From Rathayibacter iranicus NCPPB 2253 = VKM Ac-1602 (GTDB taxonomy: Bacteria; Actinomycetota; Actinomycetes; Actinomycetales; Microbacteriaceae), in assembly GCF_003149025.1 (NCBI RefSeq), contig NZ_QGDV01000001.1, positions 62,001-126,000 on the forward strand: DNA of 64,000 bases, given 5' to 3'. Shown here one piece after another: positions 1 to 8,372 of the stretch (positions within the stretch are counted from its first letter, which is position 1; every line of letters starts with the position of its first letter). Below the pieces are notes generated by a model, which saw only the letters and a list, made by a program, of their open reading frames with translations, made no database searches and had not been told where the DNA came from. Position numbers and translations under genes: made by a program.

Positions 1-1077
1 GGTCGCGCCGGTCGCGACGGCCTGCCCTCCACCGCCTGGCTCGCCTACGGCCTGCAGGACGTCGTTCAGCAGCGTCGCATGATTGACGAGTCGCCCGGCG
101 ATCTCGCGCATCGTCGGCGGATGTCCGCGCACCTCGACGCCATGCTCGCCCTCTCCGAGACGGTGCAGTGCCGCCGGGTCAACCTGCTCGCCTACTTCGG
201 CCAGCAGAGCACCGCCTGCGGCAACTGCGACACCTGCCTTGAGCCGCCAGCCTCGTGGGACGGTACGGTCGCGGCGCAGAAGTTCCTGTCGACAGTGGTG
301 CGACTCAAGCGCGAGCGCAACCAGCAGTTCGGCGCAGGCCACATCATCGACATCGTGCGAGGCAAGACCACGCCGCGCACCACCCAGTACAAGCACGATG
401 CCCTCGCCACCTGGGGCATCGGCGCCGACCTCAGCGACACCCAGTGGCGCGGAGTCGCCCGTCAGCTCCTCGCGCAGGGGCTGCTCGGAGTGAACGACGA
501 CGGCTTCGGCACGCTGGTAATCACTCCCGCCTCCGCCTCGGTGCTCAGTGGTGAGCGCACGGTCGAGCTGCGGCAGGAGCCCGAGAAACCGACGAGGTCA
601 AGCGGAGCCACGCGCTCCGGCCGGTCCGCCGTCGCCGAGCTTTCCGGAGAGGCGCAGCCCCTCTTCGAGCGCCTTCGGGAGTGGCGCGCCGCTCAGGCAC
701 GGGCACAGTCTGTCCCCGCGTACATCGTGTTCAACGACGCGACCCTCCGCGAGATCGCAACGACCGAACCGGCCACGATGGACGCGCTCAGCATCATCGG
801 CGGCGTCGGCCAGAAGAAGCTGCTCACCTACGGTGACGCGGTCCTCGCGGTCGTCGCCGGGCAGACTCCAGAGATCGTCGCACCGGAGCCGAGCGAGGAG
901 GCGCCCGCTCCTCGTCGCAGTCCGCCCGCCCGCGGCGGCGGTTCCCGCTCCGGAGGCGCCACGCCCTCGTTCGGCCGTGAGCCCGCTCGCCCGCCGGTCT
1001 CGTCCGCCGAGCCGCCCGAGGACGACTGGGTCCCGCCGGACGAACCCGACTGGGAGCCCGGCTGGGACAGTTACTGA
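1..1077 (+). CDS. recQ: ATP-dependent DNA helicase RecQ, C-terminal part (5' end outside window)
   Basis: A 3'-5' DNA helicase of the RecQ family, acting in recombination and replication-fork repair. The frame is open from base 1 and begins with GRAGRDG, the arginine-finger motif VI of RecQ helicases. It continues through the RecQ zinc-binding region with four cysteines (QCRRVN, then TACGNCDTC) and a winged-helix region to an HRDC domain at roughly residues 215-280 of the visible part (QPLFERLREWRAAQA, then IIGGVGQKKLLTYG). A Pro/Arg-rich linker and an acidic Asp/Trp/Pro tail ending in PGWDSY follow HRDC and look like a lineage-specific extension. The ATPase domain lies upstream of the window. 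The family call is secure; the role in this organism is inferred. Confidence 0.93.
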   Translation, partial: GRAGRDGLPSTAWLAYGLQDVVQQRRMIDESPGDLAHRRRMSAHLDAMLALSETVQCRRVNLLAYFGQQSTACGNCDTCLEPPASWDGTVAAQKFLSTVVRLKRERNQQFGAGHIIDIVRGKTTPRTTQYKHDALATWGIGADLSDTQWRGVARQLLAQGLLGVNDDGFGTLVITPASASVLSGERTVELRQEPEKPTRSSGATRSGRSAVAELSGEAQPLFERLREWRAAQARAQSVPAYIVFNDATLREIATTEPATMDALSIIGGVGQKKLLTYGDAVLAVVAGQTPEIVAPEPSEEAPAPRRSPPARGGGSRSGGATPSFGREPARPPVSSAEPPEDDWVPPDEPDWEPGWDSY

Positions 1078-1183
1078 CCCGGAGCGCAGGCGGAGGTGTC
1101 ACTCGGTTCAGATGAAGCAGCAACCGCGCCCAGCCGCCGGCTCGCTCAGCCTCCGAAGCGAGCGACGGTTCCGGTCGTCGCCG

Positions 1184-1543
1184 TCACCGTTCCGACGACA
1201 TCCGTGCCAGCCACTCGAACCAGCTGGACGAGGCCAGCAAGCCGATGAGGGGAATCACGGCCGCAAGTGTGCGCCGTCTCAATCGAAGGACCGACACCAC
1301 GACCGTCGCGAAGATGATCAGCCAAAACCCGCCGAGGGCGAGAGCGGTGCCCGGAGCGAAGAACGCCTTCGTGCACGGCTCCGCCCAGCAGAGCGACGAC
1401 CAGATGCCGAGCATCAGACCGGCGAGTGAACGCAGTAGTGACCAGACGACGAGACCGAGCAGCAGGAGCACTGTTGCGATGAGGTCGGCGGCGAAAAGCT
1501 CAGGGTCATCGACGCGCCGAGCATCGTCCGGTTTCGTCAGCAT
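1184..1543 (-). CDS. small membrane protein, last of four tandem paralogue-like genes
   Basis: About 119 residues with predicted transmembrane segments near residues 20-45, 65-85 and 90-110. The start is chosen as the ATG that overlaps the stop of the upstream gene as ATGA (1543-1545), implying translational coupling. Between the first two hydrophobic segments lies a two-cysteine loop (LCWAEPCTKAFF) that matches the Cys-x4-Cys-x3-Phe spacing of the upstream gene. The layout (short polar N-terminus, hydrophobic helices, basic residues before the last helix) is shared by all four genes of the cluster and resembles the DUF6264-type membrane proteins of Microbacteriaceae, from memory. No enzymatic motif is visible and the function is unknown. 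Confidence 0.6.
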   Translation of the reverse strand: MLTKPDDARRVDDPELFAADLIATVLLLLGLVVWSLLRSLAGLMLGIWSSLCWAEPCTKAFFAPGTALALGGFWLIIFATVVVSVLRLRRRTLAAVIPLIGLLASSSWFEWLARMSSER

Positions 1544-1911
1544 CACCTGCGCCCCACTCCTAACCCGATCACGGTGACCGCGATCACTCCAACCGCTCCG
1601 ATCACGGGCACCCACGCGGCACCCCGGTGCCGAGCGAGGCGGACAACCGCCACCCCCGAGCTGAGGAAGAACGGCACCCAGACGGCTGCCGCCACGACGA
1701 ACCGCACTGTCCTGACAAAGGAGTCGGAGCAGGATCCGGTACAGGCGGCGCCCAGCGCGGCGGCGACGAGCGCCATCATCGAGACCGCGGCGGTGAGAAC
1801 GAAGCCGACAGGCAGGAGAATCAGCGTCACCACGAGATCAGCGGTCGATCCCGGACGCGGAACACGGTCCTTCTGCACCACTGCCGAACAGTCGCTGTCA
1901 TCGTCACTCAT
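1543..1911 (-). CDS. small membrane protein, third of four tandem paralogue-like genes
   Basis: About 122 residues starting with MSDDDSDCS; an in-frame ATG exists further upstream but adds residues unlike the rest of the family. Hydrophobic segments lie near residues 25-50, 65-85 and 95-118. The loop ACTGSCSDSFVR has the same Cys-x4-Cys-x3-Phe pattern as the next gene. The segment before the last helix (RHRGAAWVPVIGA) resembles RNAWWVPVTAL and KTAFWVVPAGV in the upstream genes, suggesting duplication. Its stop overlaps the next start. Function unknown. Confidence 0.6.
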   Translation of the reverse strand: MSDDDSDCSAVVQKDRVPRPGSTADLVVTLILLPVGFVLTAAVSMMALVAAALGAACTGSCSDSFVRTVRFVVAAAVWVPFFLSSGVAVVRLARHRGAAWVPVIGAVGVIAVTVIGLGVGRR

Positions 1912-1958
1912 GGTGCAGCACGCTAGCCAGACGGACGCGGGACACCCTCTCGGGCGCG

Positions 1959-2312
1959 TCACCGTACCAGCACGAACGTGACGATGCAGCCCTCAACGAG
2001 GAGCGCGGTGACAGGAACCCACCAGGCGTTCCTCCCCGCGACGAGTCGCGCTGCCGAGACCGCGACCGAGACGAAGAAGACGACCTGCAGAGAGAACGAG
2101 AGGAAGGAGGGAGGCTCGCGCGTCAGCCGCAGGGGCTCACTCGCGTCGCTCAGAAACCGAAACCAGTTCGGCGGCATGATCACCGGTGTCGCGAGGAGCG
2201 CTCCGAAGCAGACGAGGGGCAGGAGCGCCAGGGTCAGCACGACATCCCAGCGGCGGTCGTTGCGCGCATATCCCCGGCCACCGACGTCGATCCGGTCACC
2301 GCCGTCAGTCAC
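1959..2312 (-). CDS. small membrane protein, second of four tandem paralogue-like genes
   Basis: About 117 residues from a GTG at 2312 (VTDGGDRIDVG), which overlaps the 3' end of the upstream gene by 8 bases; upstream candidate starts would overlap it much more. Three to four hydrophobic segments follow a basic N-terminus (RNDRRWDVVLTL). The motif RNAWWVPVTALLVEG before the last helix is shared in pattern with its neighbours. It is separated from the next gene by only 47 bases and is probably co-transcribed with it. It resembles DUF6264-type membrane proteins in layout; function unknown. Confidence 0.55.
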   Translation of the reverse strand: MTDGGDRIDVGGRGYARNDRRWDVVLTLALLPLVCFGALLATPVIMPPNWFRFLSDASEPLRLTREPPSFLSFSLQVVFFVSVAVSAARLVAGRNAWWVPVTALLVEGCIVTFVLVR

Positions 2313-2670
2313 GGGTGAAGAACAGGTAGGGGACGAGGGCGCAGAGGAAGGAGGCGACGACACCCGCCGGCACGACCCAGAAGGCGGTTTTCTCCCGAAC
2401 GAGCCGCGTGATGGCGAGCAGGACTGTCGCTGCGTAGACGACCCAGTCTGCGTTCGCGAGGACGGTGTAGAACGAGCGGAGGCCGTCGTGAGTAAGCGGC
2501 CCCCAGCCTCGCCCCGGGTAGTTGGCGGCCAGCGAGCTGAGGGCGCACACCACCCCCATCGCGTAGAAGGACACAGCGATCAGAATGATGGTCGCAACGA
2601 AATCGATGGGACGAGGTGGCTGCGGCCAGGTGAAGCCCCGGTCGCCAACCTGTAACCGACCACTGCTCAT
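2305..2670 (-). CDS. small membrane protein, first of four tandem paralogue-like genes
   Basis: About 121 residues starting MSSGRLQVGDRG, chosen because the protein then has the same short polar N-terminus as its downstream neighbours. Hydrophobic segments lie near residues 20-45, 65-85 and 90-115, with a WGPL-containing loop and KTAFWVVPAGV before the last helix. It is the promoter-proximal member of a four-gene minus-strand run (2670 to 1184). The opposite-strand acyl-CoA oxidase gene starts 306 bases away, so the two probably use a shared divergent promoter region. Function unknown. Confidence 0.55.
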   Translation of the reverse strand: MSSGRLQVGDRGFTWPQPPRPIDFVATIILIAVSFYAMGVVCALSSLAANYPGRGWGPLTHDGLRSFYTVLANADWVVYAATVLLAITRLVREKTAFWVVPAGVVASFLCALVPYLFFTRD

Positions 2671-2976
2671 CTCTCGAGCGTACCGTTGTCGGCTCCTCTC
2701 GCTCATCCTGGCGCGAGATGCCACCCCTCTCTCCCGATCACCGAAATGCGACGAACGCATACCAGCCCCACGTCAGCGGGCTCCTCCCTGTGCCTGGCCG
2801 GTTCCGACAACGCGTCGACGCCTTCGCCCTGCGCCCTTTGTGCCCCCGCCACGGAACGTTTCCGACCTCGCGCCGCGCGGCCTACCGTGCTCAGACCGCC
2901 TCCGCTGCCGCGCCCGCCGGCGCACGATGCGCCGGGAGCGGTCCCCACCAAAGACGGTCGAAGGGACACGAACACC

Positions 2977-5121
2977 ATGGTCAGTACCGCTCCCCACCCT
3001 CGCTCCGCCGCCGATGCCGCAGACCGCGCCGCTACCGGCCGCTCCCGGCTCCGCCGCTCCCGCACCGGCTCTATCTCGCCGACGCCGCCGATCGATTCGC
3101 TCGGCTCCGAGGTCGACGCCCGCCTCGATGCCGACGGCGCCCCTTCCGTTGACGTGGCCGCCCTCGGCGAGACGCTGCTCGGAGCGTGGCGCGAACAGCG
3201 TCTCGCCACCCGCGCGCTGACGGCCCGCGCCGACCTGCATCGCCTCGACGGTCTCCCGATGAACGAGCACCGCGCCCGCGTCTCGGAGCAGATGCGCATC
3301 CTCGCCGCGGAGGGCGGCGTGCACCGCGCATTCCCGCGCGACCTCGGCGGAGACGCCGATCACGGAGGCAACATCGCCGGCTTCGAGGAACTGGTCACCG
3401 CCGACCCCTCGCTCCAGATCAAGTCCGGCGTGCAGTGGGGACTCTTCGGCGCCGCGGTTCTGCACCTGGGCACTCGCCCGCACCACGAGAAGTGGCTGCC
3501 CGGCATCATGAGCCTCGAGATCCCGGGTGCTTTCGCGATGACCGAGACGGGGCACGGCTCCGACGTCGCTTCCCTCGCCACGACTGCCACGTACGAGGAC
3601 GGCGAGTTCATCCTGAGGACCCCGTTCCGTGCGGCGTGGAAGGACTATCTCGGCAACGCGGCGATCGATGGGCGCGCGGCGGTCGTGTTCGCGCAGCTCA
3701 TCACCCGCGGCGTGAACCACGGCGTCCACGCCTTCTTCGTGCCGATTCGCGACGAGCATGGCCGGTTCCTCCCCGGAGTCGGCGGCGAAGACGATGGCCT
3801 CAAGGGCGGGCTGAACGGGATCGACAACGGTCGACTCCACTTCGACGGCGTCCGCGTCCCGCGTGAGAACCTGCTCAACCGCTACGGCGACGTCGCCGCA
3901 GACGGCACCTACTCCTCGCCGATCGCGAGTCCGGGTCGCCGCTTCTTCACCATGCTCGGCACGCTCGTGCAGGGCCGCGTCTCGCTCGATGGCGCCTCGG
4001 TCGCCGCCGCCAAGATCGCACTCACCGTTGCCGTCACCTACGGCGACCAACGCCGCCAATTCACGGGCGGGGGAGAGCGCGAGGAGGTTCTGCTCGACTA
4101 CCAACGTCACCAGCGCCGCCTCTTGCCGCGCCTGGCCACCACGTACGCTGCCGGCTTCGCGCACGAGAAGCTGCTGCGCGCCTTCGACGAAGTGTTCTCG
4201 GGCGTGAACGACACGGAGCAGTCGCGGCAGGATCTCGAAACCCTGGCTGCCGGTCTCAAGGCTCTCTCGACCTGGCATGCGCTCGATACGCTTCAGGAGG
4301 CGCGCGAGGCCTGCGGAGGCGCGGGATTCCTTGCCGAGAACCGTCTCACCCAGCTGCGCGCCGACCTCGATGTCTACGCGACGTTCGAGGGTGACAACAC
4401 CGTGCTGCTTCAGCTCGTCGCAAAGCGTCTGCTCACCGATGTCGGCCGCCGTTTCAAGGACGCGCAGCCGACCGATCTGGCGCGCTACGCTGCCTCCCAT
4501 GTTGCGGAGGCGACCGTCGACACCTCCGGATTGCGGCGTCTCGCCCAGGTCGTCGCCGACCGCGGATCGACGGCCCGCTCCGTCGGACAGCTACGGGAGG
4601 ACCAGCGCGAGCTGTTGACCGGCCGTGTCGAGAGCATGGTCTCGAGCATCGCGTCGCGCCTGCGCCCGGCGTCGAAACTCTCTGCCGACGAGGCCGCCCG
4701 CCTGTTCAACGCGAATCAGAACGAGCTGATCGAAGCCGCCCGCGCGCACGCGGAACTGCTCCAGTGGGAGGCGTTTACGCAGGCGCTCGACGGGATCGAG
4801 GATGCGGGCACCCGCACAGTCCTCACGTGGCTCCGCGACCTCTTCGGGCTCGGCCTGATCGAGAAGCACCTCGACTGGTACCTCATCCACGGCCGACTTT
4901 CTTCGCAGCGTGCGCTCGCTGTCACCTCCTATATCGACCGCTTGCTTGCCCGCATCCGCCCGCACGCCGCCGACCTCGTCGCCGCGTTCGGCTACGCCCC
5001 CGAGCACGTCCGTGCCGCCATCGCGACCGGCGCCGAGGCGACGCGTCAGCAGGAGGCGCACGCCTGGTCCGCCGCTGCCCGCGCCGCCGGCACCCTCCCC
5101 ACCCCCGAGAAGCGCCGCTAA
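2977..5121 (+). CDS. acyl-CoA oxidase / acyl-CoA dehydrogenase family protein
   Basis: A 714-residue FAD enzyme that introduces the trans-2 double bond into acyl-CoA in the first step of beta-oxidation. The length and motifs fit the acyl-CoA oxidase branch. The FAD/substrate motif AMTETGHGSDV lies near residue 190. The region GRVSLDGASVAAAKIAL follows, and near residue 450 are REACGGAGFLAENRL and YATFEGDNTVLLQ, the latter carrying the expected catalytic Glu. A C-terminal oxidase-type domain fills residues 500-700. The start ATG at 2977 has an AAGGGA ribosome site 10 bases upstream. A Ser/Arg-rich, disordered-looking stretch of about 35 residues precedes the conserved part. The gene stands alone, and electron acceptor (oxygen or ETF) cannot be told from sequence. 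Confidence 0.88.
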   Translation: MVSTAPHPRSAADAADRAATGRSRLRRSRTGSISPTPPIDSLGSEVDARLDADGAPSVDVAALGETLLGAWREQRLATRALTARADLHRLDGLPMNEHRARVSEQMRILAAEGGVHRAFPRDLGGDADHGGNIAGFEELVTADPSLQIKSGVQWGLFGAAVLHLGTRPHHEKWLPGIMSLEIPGAFAMTETGHGSDVASLATTATYEDGEFILRTPFRAAWKDYLGNAAIDGRAAVVFAQLITRGVNHGVHAFFVPIRDEHGRFLPGVGGEDDGLKGGLNGIDNGRLHFDGVRVPRENLLNRYGDVAADGTYSSPIASPGRRFFTMLGTLVQGRVSLDGASVAAAKIALTVAVTYGDQRRQFTGGGEREEVLLDYQRHQRRLLPRLATTYAAGFAHEKLLRAFDEVFSGVNDTEQSRQDLETLAAGLKALSTWHALDTLQEAREACGGAGFLAENRLTQLRADLDVYATFEGDNTVLLQLVAKRLLTDVGRRFKDAQPTDLARYAASHVAEATVDTSGLRRLAQVVADRGSTARSVGQLREDQRELLTGRVESMVSSIASRLRPASKLSADEAARLFNANQNELIEAARAHAELLQWEAFTQALDGIEDAGTRTVLTWLRDLFGLGLIEKHLDWYLIHGRLSSQRALAVTSYIDRLLARIRPHAADLVAAFGYAPEHVRAAIATGAEATRQQEAHAWSAAARAAGTLPTPEKRR

Positions 5122-5124
5122 AAC

Positions 5125-5194
5125 CGCCCGCGAGATGCCTCTTCGGTACGCGACATGCCGGTGGAGGTGTACTGAAGAAGCATCTCGCGGGCGG
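5125..5194. repeat. intergenic palindromic repeat, copy 1
   Basis: Arms at about 5125-5150 and 5167-5194 form an imperfect 25-bp stem around gcgagatgcctctt, directly downstream of the acyl-CoA oxidase stop. The left arm and loop recur at 29090-29121 with only two differences over 32 bases. It may serve as a terminator here, but the recurrence marks it as a dispersed REP-like element. Confidence 0.75.
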
Positions 5195-5216
5195 GGAGGG
5201 GGAGGGGCGTTAGTCA

Positions 5217-5330
5217 CTCCGTCCGCGCCGTCGAATCGCGGAGCACGAATGTGTTGCGCAAATGCAGATGCCGCTTCGGCGACCATCGACGGGAAGGCTG
5301 CCTCGGCGGAGCTGAGCGCTCCGTACGTGG
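5217..5330 (-). pseudogene. possible LacI-family regulator C-terminal remnant
   Basis: On the minus strand the end of this stretch reads HLHLRNTFVLRDSTARTE then stop, which looks like the C-terminal tail of LacI-type regulators (typically a valine-rich strand, then RDST or RGST). Just upstream, in another frame, AEAAFPSMVAEA resembles a second remnant at about 8295-8370 (SETALPSIVAETP). The change of frame and the lack of any HTH indicate a decayed gene. The rest of 5122-5582 (461 bases) holds the palindromic repeat and otherwise nothing I can support. The family call is tentative. Confidence 0.3.
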
Positions 5331-5582
5331 CGCGCTCGTGCTGCTGGCTCCCGATGAGCGGTACGGACGACGTCGCGCGCTCCGGGAAGCTCGCCCGTCT
5401 CGCTTTCCGAACGCGACGGATTCCTCCGGATGCCTGTAGGCCCCGGAGCGCCCGAATCCCGGATAGCCCTTTGAGACGCAGCTGTCGGGCCACGCGCGTT
5501 CGTCGAGACGTCATCACCTCATCAATCGCCTCCCACTCCCTCAAAACTGCGAACAACTCATCATTCAATCTACGATCGAGGT

Positions 5583-6419
5583 GTGGAGCAGCGTGATGAT
5601 GGTCTGAGCGAGGCCTACCTCAAGTCGGAGGCGGTCGCTCGAGATCTCATCGTCTGCCGACGAGCCTTCGACATGCGTGTCGGTTTCTTCCTTGCGTACT
5701 ACCGCTCCTTCGCGGTGCCACGCATCGCCGATCACCTGTCGGCGAGTGGCGAAATCGGGCGCTCACCCCGCAAGCGGTCCTACGACACTGCGCTTATCAC
5801 TCTCGAGATCGTCGTGAATGGCCTCAGCTCGCCGCGTGGTCAGAAGGCCCTCGACCTCCTCGTACGCGCTCACGAGCGCGTGCAGGCCCTGCCAGACGAC
5901 TTCCACTACGTGCTTCAGTCCTTCGTCGTCGTTCCGACCCGATGGATCGATTCCCACGGCGGTTCTTCGCTCTCTAGGTCGGAACGGGACTCTCTTGCCG
6001 AGACCTTCGCGGAGATCGGTCGGCGGATGGGCATCGCCCAGCCAGCAAGCACCTACGACGCCGCAGAGCGCTTCTACACCGCCTACGAGGCAGAGAACGT
6101 CGCCCCTAGCAACTCCTCCAGATCACTGATGCGAGCGACACTCGCCGTGCTCGTGGACCGTTTCCCCGCGCCGCTGCGTCCGCTCGGGTCTCGAATCCTC
6201 GCGGCGCTGATCGACGATGACGCCGTCGCTCGCGCACTCCATCTCCCTGCGGTGCACCCTCTCTTCGCGAAGGCGGTCTACGCATCCATGTCTCTCGTGC
6301 GCGCTCGGCGCCGGCGACACCCAAGGCCCGGCTTCATCCCGGGAGTATCCGGTTCTTCGGTCTACCCCCGCGGTTACGGGCTGCAGGATCTCGGTCCGGA
6401 ATGGCTTCAAAACAGGTAG
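5583..6419 (+). CDS. oxygenase MpaB family protein (DUF2236)
   Basis: 278 residues from a GTG start. The sequence GFFLAYYRSFAVPRIADHL at residues 36-55, the TGE-like SGEIGRSPRKRSYDTAL, then FVVVPTRWIDSHG (near residue 115), AEIGRRMGI and FYTAYEAENVAPS follow the conserved order of the ER-bound oxygenase MpaB / DUF2236 family. Bacterial members are haem-binding oxygenases of mostly unknown substrate, related to latex-clearing protein. The gene is isolated, flanked by decayed genes on both sides. No signal peptide is apparent. The family call is confident from the motif order; the substrate is unknown. Confidence 0.78.
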   Translation: MEQRDDGLSEAYLKSEAVARDLIVCRRAFDMRVGFFLAYYRSFAVPRIADHLSASGEIGRSPRKRSYDTALITLEIVVNGLSSPRGQKALDLLVRAHERVQALPDDFHYVLQSFVVVPTRWIDSHGGSSLSRSERDSLAETFAEIGRRMGIAQPASTYDAAERFYTAYEAENVAPSNSSRSLMRATLAVLVDRFPAPLRPLGSRILAALIDDDAVARALHLPAVHPLFAKAVYASMSLVRARRRRHPRPGFIPGVSGSSVYPRGYGLQDLGPEWLQNR

Positions 6420-6473
6420 GGCGCGATACGTGCTCGGAAGGGCGGGGCACGCGTCTCGACAACCGCGGCCACC

Positions 6474-6902
6474 TCACGTCGTGCGGAGCGCAGACCCCCC
6501 CCGCACACGTGGATAGGGGAGGTTCCCCGTGGTGTGGTCGCTGGTGAACGCGATGACCGCGCCGCCGGTGGCACCAATCTGCCGCGCGAATGCGGCGATG
6601 AGCAAGAGGGCGGCGCGGGCGTTGACGGCGAAGTGCTGGTCGAGGCTTTCGGCGGTGGTGTCGAGGATCCCTGATTCGACATCGTGCGCGTGGCTGAGAA
6701 CGAGAGCGGTGATCGGCCCGTGGATGCGGGAGACTTCCGCGATCAGCTTCGCGGGGCCGTCGGCGGTGGATAGGTCGCAGGGGACGTCGCCGGCGTGTAG
6801 ATCGCTGGTCACGACGGTCCAGCCGTCAGCAGCCAGGCGAGGCACGATGCCGGCGGCAATGCTGTTCGTGCGAGCAGCGCCGGTCACGAGAGCGAGAGGC
6901 AT
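6474..6902 (-). pseudogene. short-chain dehydrogenase/reductase, truncated
   Basis: The first 130 residues are a good SDR N-terminal half: LVTGAARTNSIAAGI (Rossmann nucleotide-binding start), DVPCDLST (Asp after the third strand), ALVLSHAHD (in place of the usual NNAG), NARAALLLI and a catalytic-strand segment ending FTSDHTTGNLPY. The tyrosine would be followed by xxxK in an intact SDR, but the frame instead runs into PRVRGGSALRTT and stops. A run of nine C at about 6495 marks the likely site of damage. The C-terminal 100 or so residues are missing. The product would lack the active-site Lys, so it is called a pseudogene. Confidence 0.7.
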
Positions 6903-7437
6903 GCCCCGAAGAGTAGCTCTGGCGCAGGCGCCGTCTCGGGACAGGCGCCGACGTCAGGAGACGACGACGAGATGGGTGATTCGTGTATCTTCCGGGCACC
7001 ACTCTTGTGTCAGGTCGGACTCCGTGATTCTCCGCGAGGAGGTGACGATGTGACCGGATCTCGCTCTAGTTGGGCGGATTCCGGCCCGTGTTCTCACGTC
7101 CGGCTGGGCTGCACCTCAGGCGGGCAGATGCGCGCGAGAGACGGCTGGCTCGCGATCTCGAACCTCGTCTGGCTCCCTGGGGACAGCGGGTGTCCTGATT
7201 CGCGCGGATGATCAGTCCATGTGGGAGACGACGTCGCGGACGTTCGAAGTGAAGCCGCCATAGCGGTCGGCGCGCACCCGAAACATGACGCCGACATCGT
7301 GCGTCGCCGCCAGGTGCTCACCGCCGGCGCCGTCGACATAGCCCCGACCACCGCCAACTACTCGCTTGTGAGCGCGGTGTCAGTCTGGTCGCGGCGAATG
7401 TGAAGAGCATCAGCGACGACCCAATAGAGTTGCCCGC
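6903..7437. other. 535-base stretch without an intact gene; unidentified C-terminal remnant inside
   Basis: No complete coding region is visible. On the minus strand, 7345 to 7212 is open and reads GYVDGAGGEHLAATHDVG followed by MFRVRADRYGGFTSNVRD and ends VVSHMD-stop. It has normal high-GC codon bias and looks like the last 45 residues of a deleted gene that I cannot identify. A candidate promoter for the DUF3800 gene lies near 7405-7430 (acccaatagagt). Confidence 0.4.
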
Positions 7438-8187
7438 GTGCACATCATGTTTGTCGACGAGAGCGGTACCGCTCCGGCCCCCGTGCAAGCGCCTAGCAAC
7501 GCGATCTTCGTGCTGGCCGGCGTCATCATTCCGGAGGACGTGTGGTCCAAGATCCGTGCCGACCTTGAGCTGGGGAAGTCGCGCCACAACGTCGTCGGCG
7601 AGATCAAATGGCGATACTTTGCTCCGTCTCGTGCCGGGTCACGGCCTCACGCCCTCAGCCATTTGGATGCCGTCGCGAAGGAGGAGCTTCGCTCTCACTT
7701 GCTTGCTGCAATAACGAAGTACAACTCGGTGAAGGTCATTGCCGTGGTGGTCGACACCGTTCGTGCGTATGAGCAGATCCACATTAGGGATGCCGATGAC
7801 CTTTACCACGACGCATTCAAGAAACTCAGCGAGCGCTTCCAGTACTTCTTGCAAGACCTTGAGTGATTAGCAGGAGTGCGTGTCAACGGCATGATCGTCG
7901 CCGACAATCGAAATAACGACCAGGATGACCGCCTCAAGGAGTTTCACCAGAATTTGCTCGCCGGCGGCAAGAATACGGCTAACTACAGTAATTTAATCGA
8001 GGGACTGTTCATTGCGGCCTCACACCACAGCCCCGGTACACAGTTCGCAGACCTGGTCGCCGGAGCCGTCTTCCGATCAGAGGCCCGCGACGACAAGCGC
8101 TTTGCTTCCCAACTTGAATCGGCCTTCCGCCGCTCCCCAACGGGGAGTATCGACGGATACGGGCTCGTCCGGGTTCCGCACCGCTGA
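7438..8187 (+). pseudogene. DUF3800 domain protein interrupted by one in-frame TGA
   Basis: Residues 1-142 begin MHIMFVDESGTAPAP, the conserved DESG motif of DUF3800 proteins (RNase H-like fold, function largely unknown), with FVLAGVIIPEDVW following. The frame is broken only by TGA at 7864-7866 after FLQDLE. It continues in the same frame for about 103 more residues (VNGMIVADNRNNDQDDRL, then IEGLFIAASHH, PGTQFADLVAGAVFR, GYGLVRVPHR), which are the expected C-terminal DUF3800 motifs including the Q-x-AD segment. One substitution therefore separates this from an intact gene of about 249 residues. It may be a nonsense mutation or sequencing error; there is no sign of a recoding element. Lower GC than its neighbours suggests transfer. 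Confidence 0.75.
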
Positions 8188-8372
8188 AAAAAGACGCCGT
8201 GATGAGTGTTCACTCAAACCTGCAAGTATCGACGCAGTCACGGCGTAGCTTCACTATAGACCATCGGTGCTTCCACCACCTCCTTCACGACCCGTCACGC
8301 GAATGCGCCTGCGGGCGCGGTGACGGTCGGCGTCTCGGCGACGATCGACGGGAGGGCTGTCTCGGAGCAGGC
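8188..8372. other. noncoding junction with LacI-like remnant and inverted repeat
   Basis: An inverted repeat (cgccgtga at 8192-8199, tcacggcg at 8238-8245) follows the DUF3800 gene and could act in termination. On the minus strand, about 8370 to 8295 reads SETALPSIVAETPTV and then PAGAFA-stop. It is similar in protein and DNA to the remnant at 5276-5310 (28 of 31 bases over tcggcgac...ctcgg by hand), so both may descend from the same regulator family. Confidence 0.35.

Noticed and set aside
2773-4500. Long minus-strand open frame of 575 codons opposite the acyl-CoA oxidase gene
   Set aside because: It is a GC-driven shadow frame: composition is Arg/Gly/Val-rich, there are no motifs, and the plus-strand frame encodes a complete known enzyme.
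7864-7866. TGA in the DUF3800 gene as a selenocysteine codon
   Set aside because: No SECIS-like hairpin, no conserved Cys at this place in the family as far as I recall, and no Sec machinery in view. A nonsense change is simpler.
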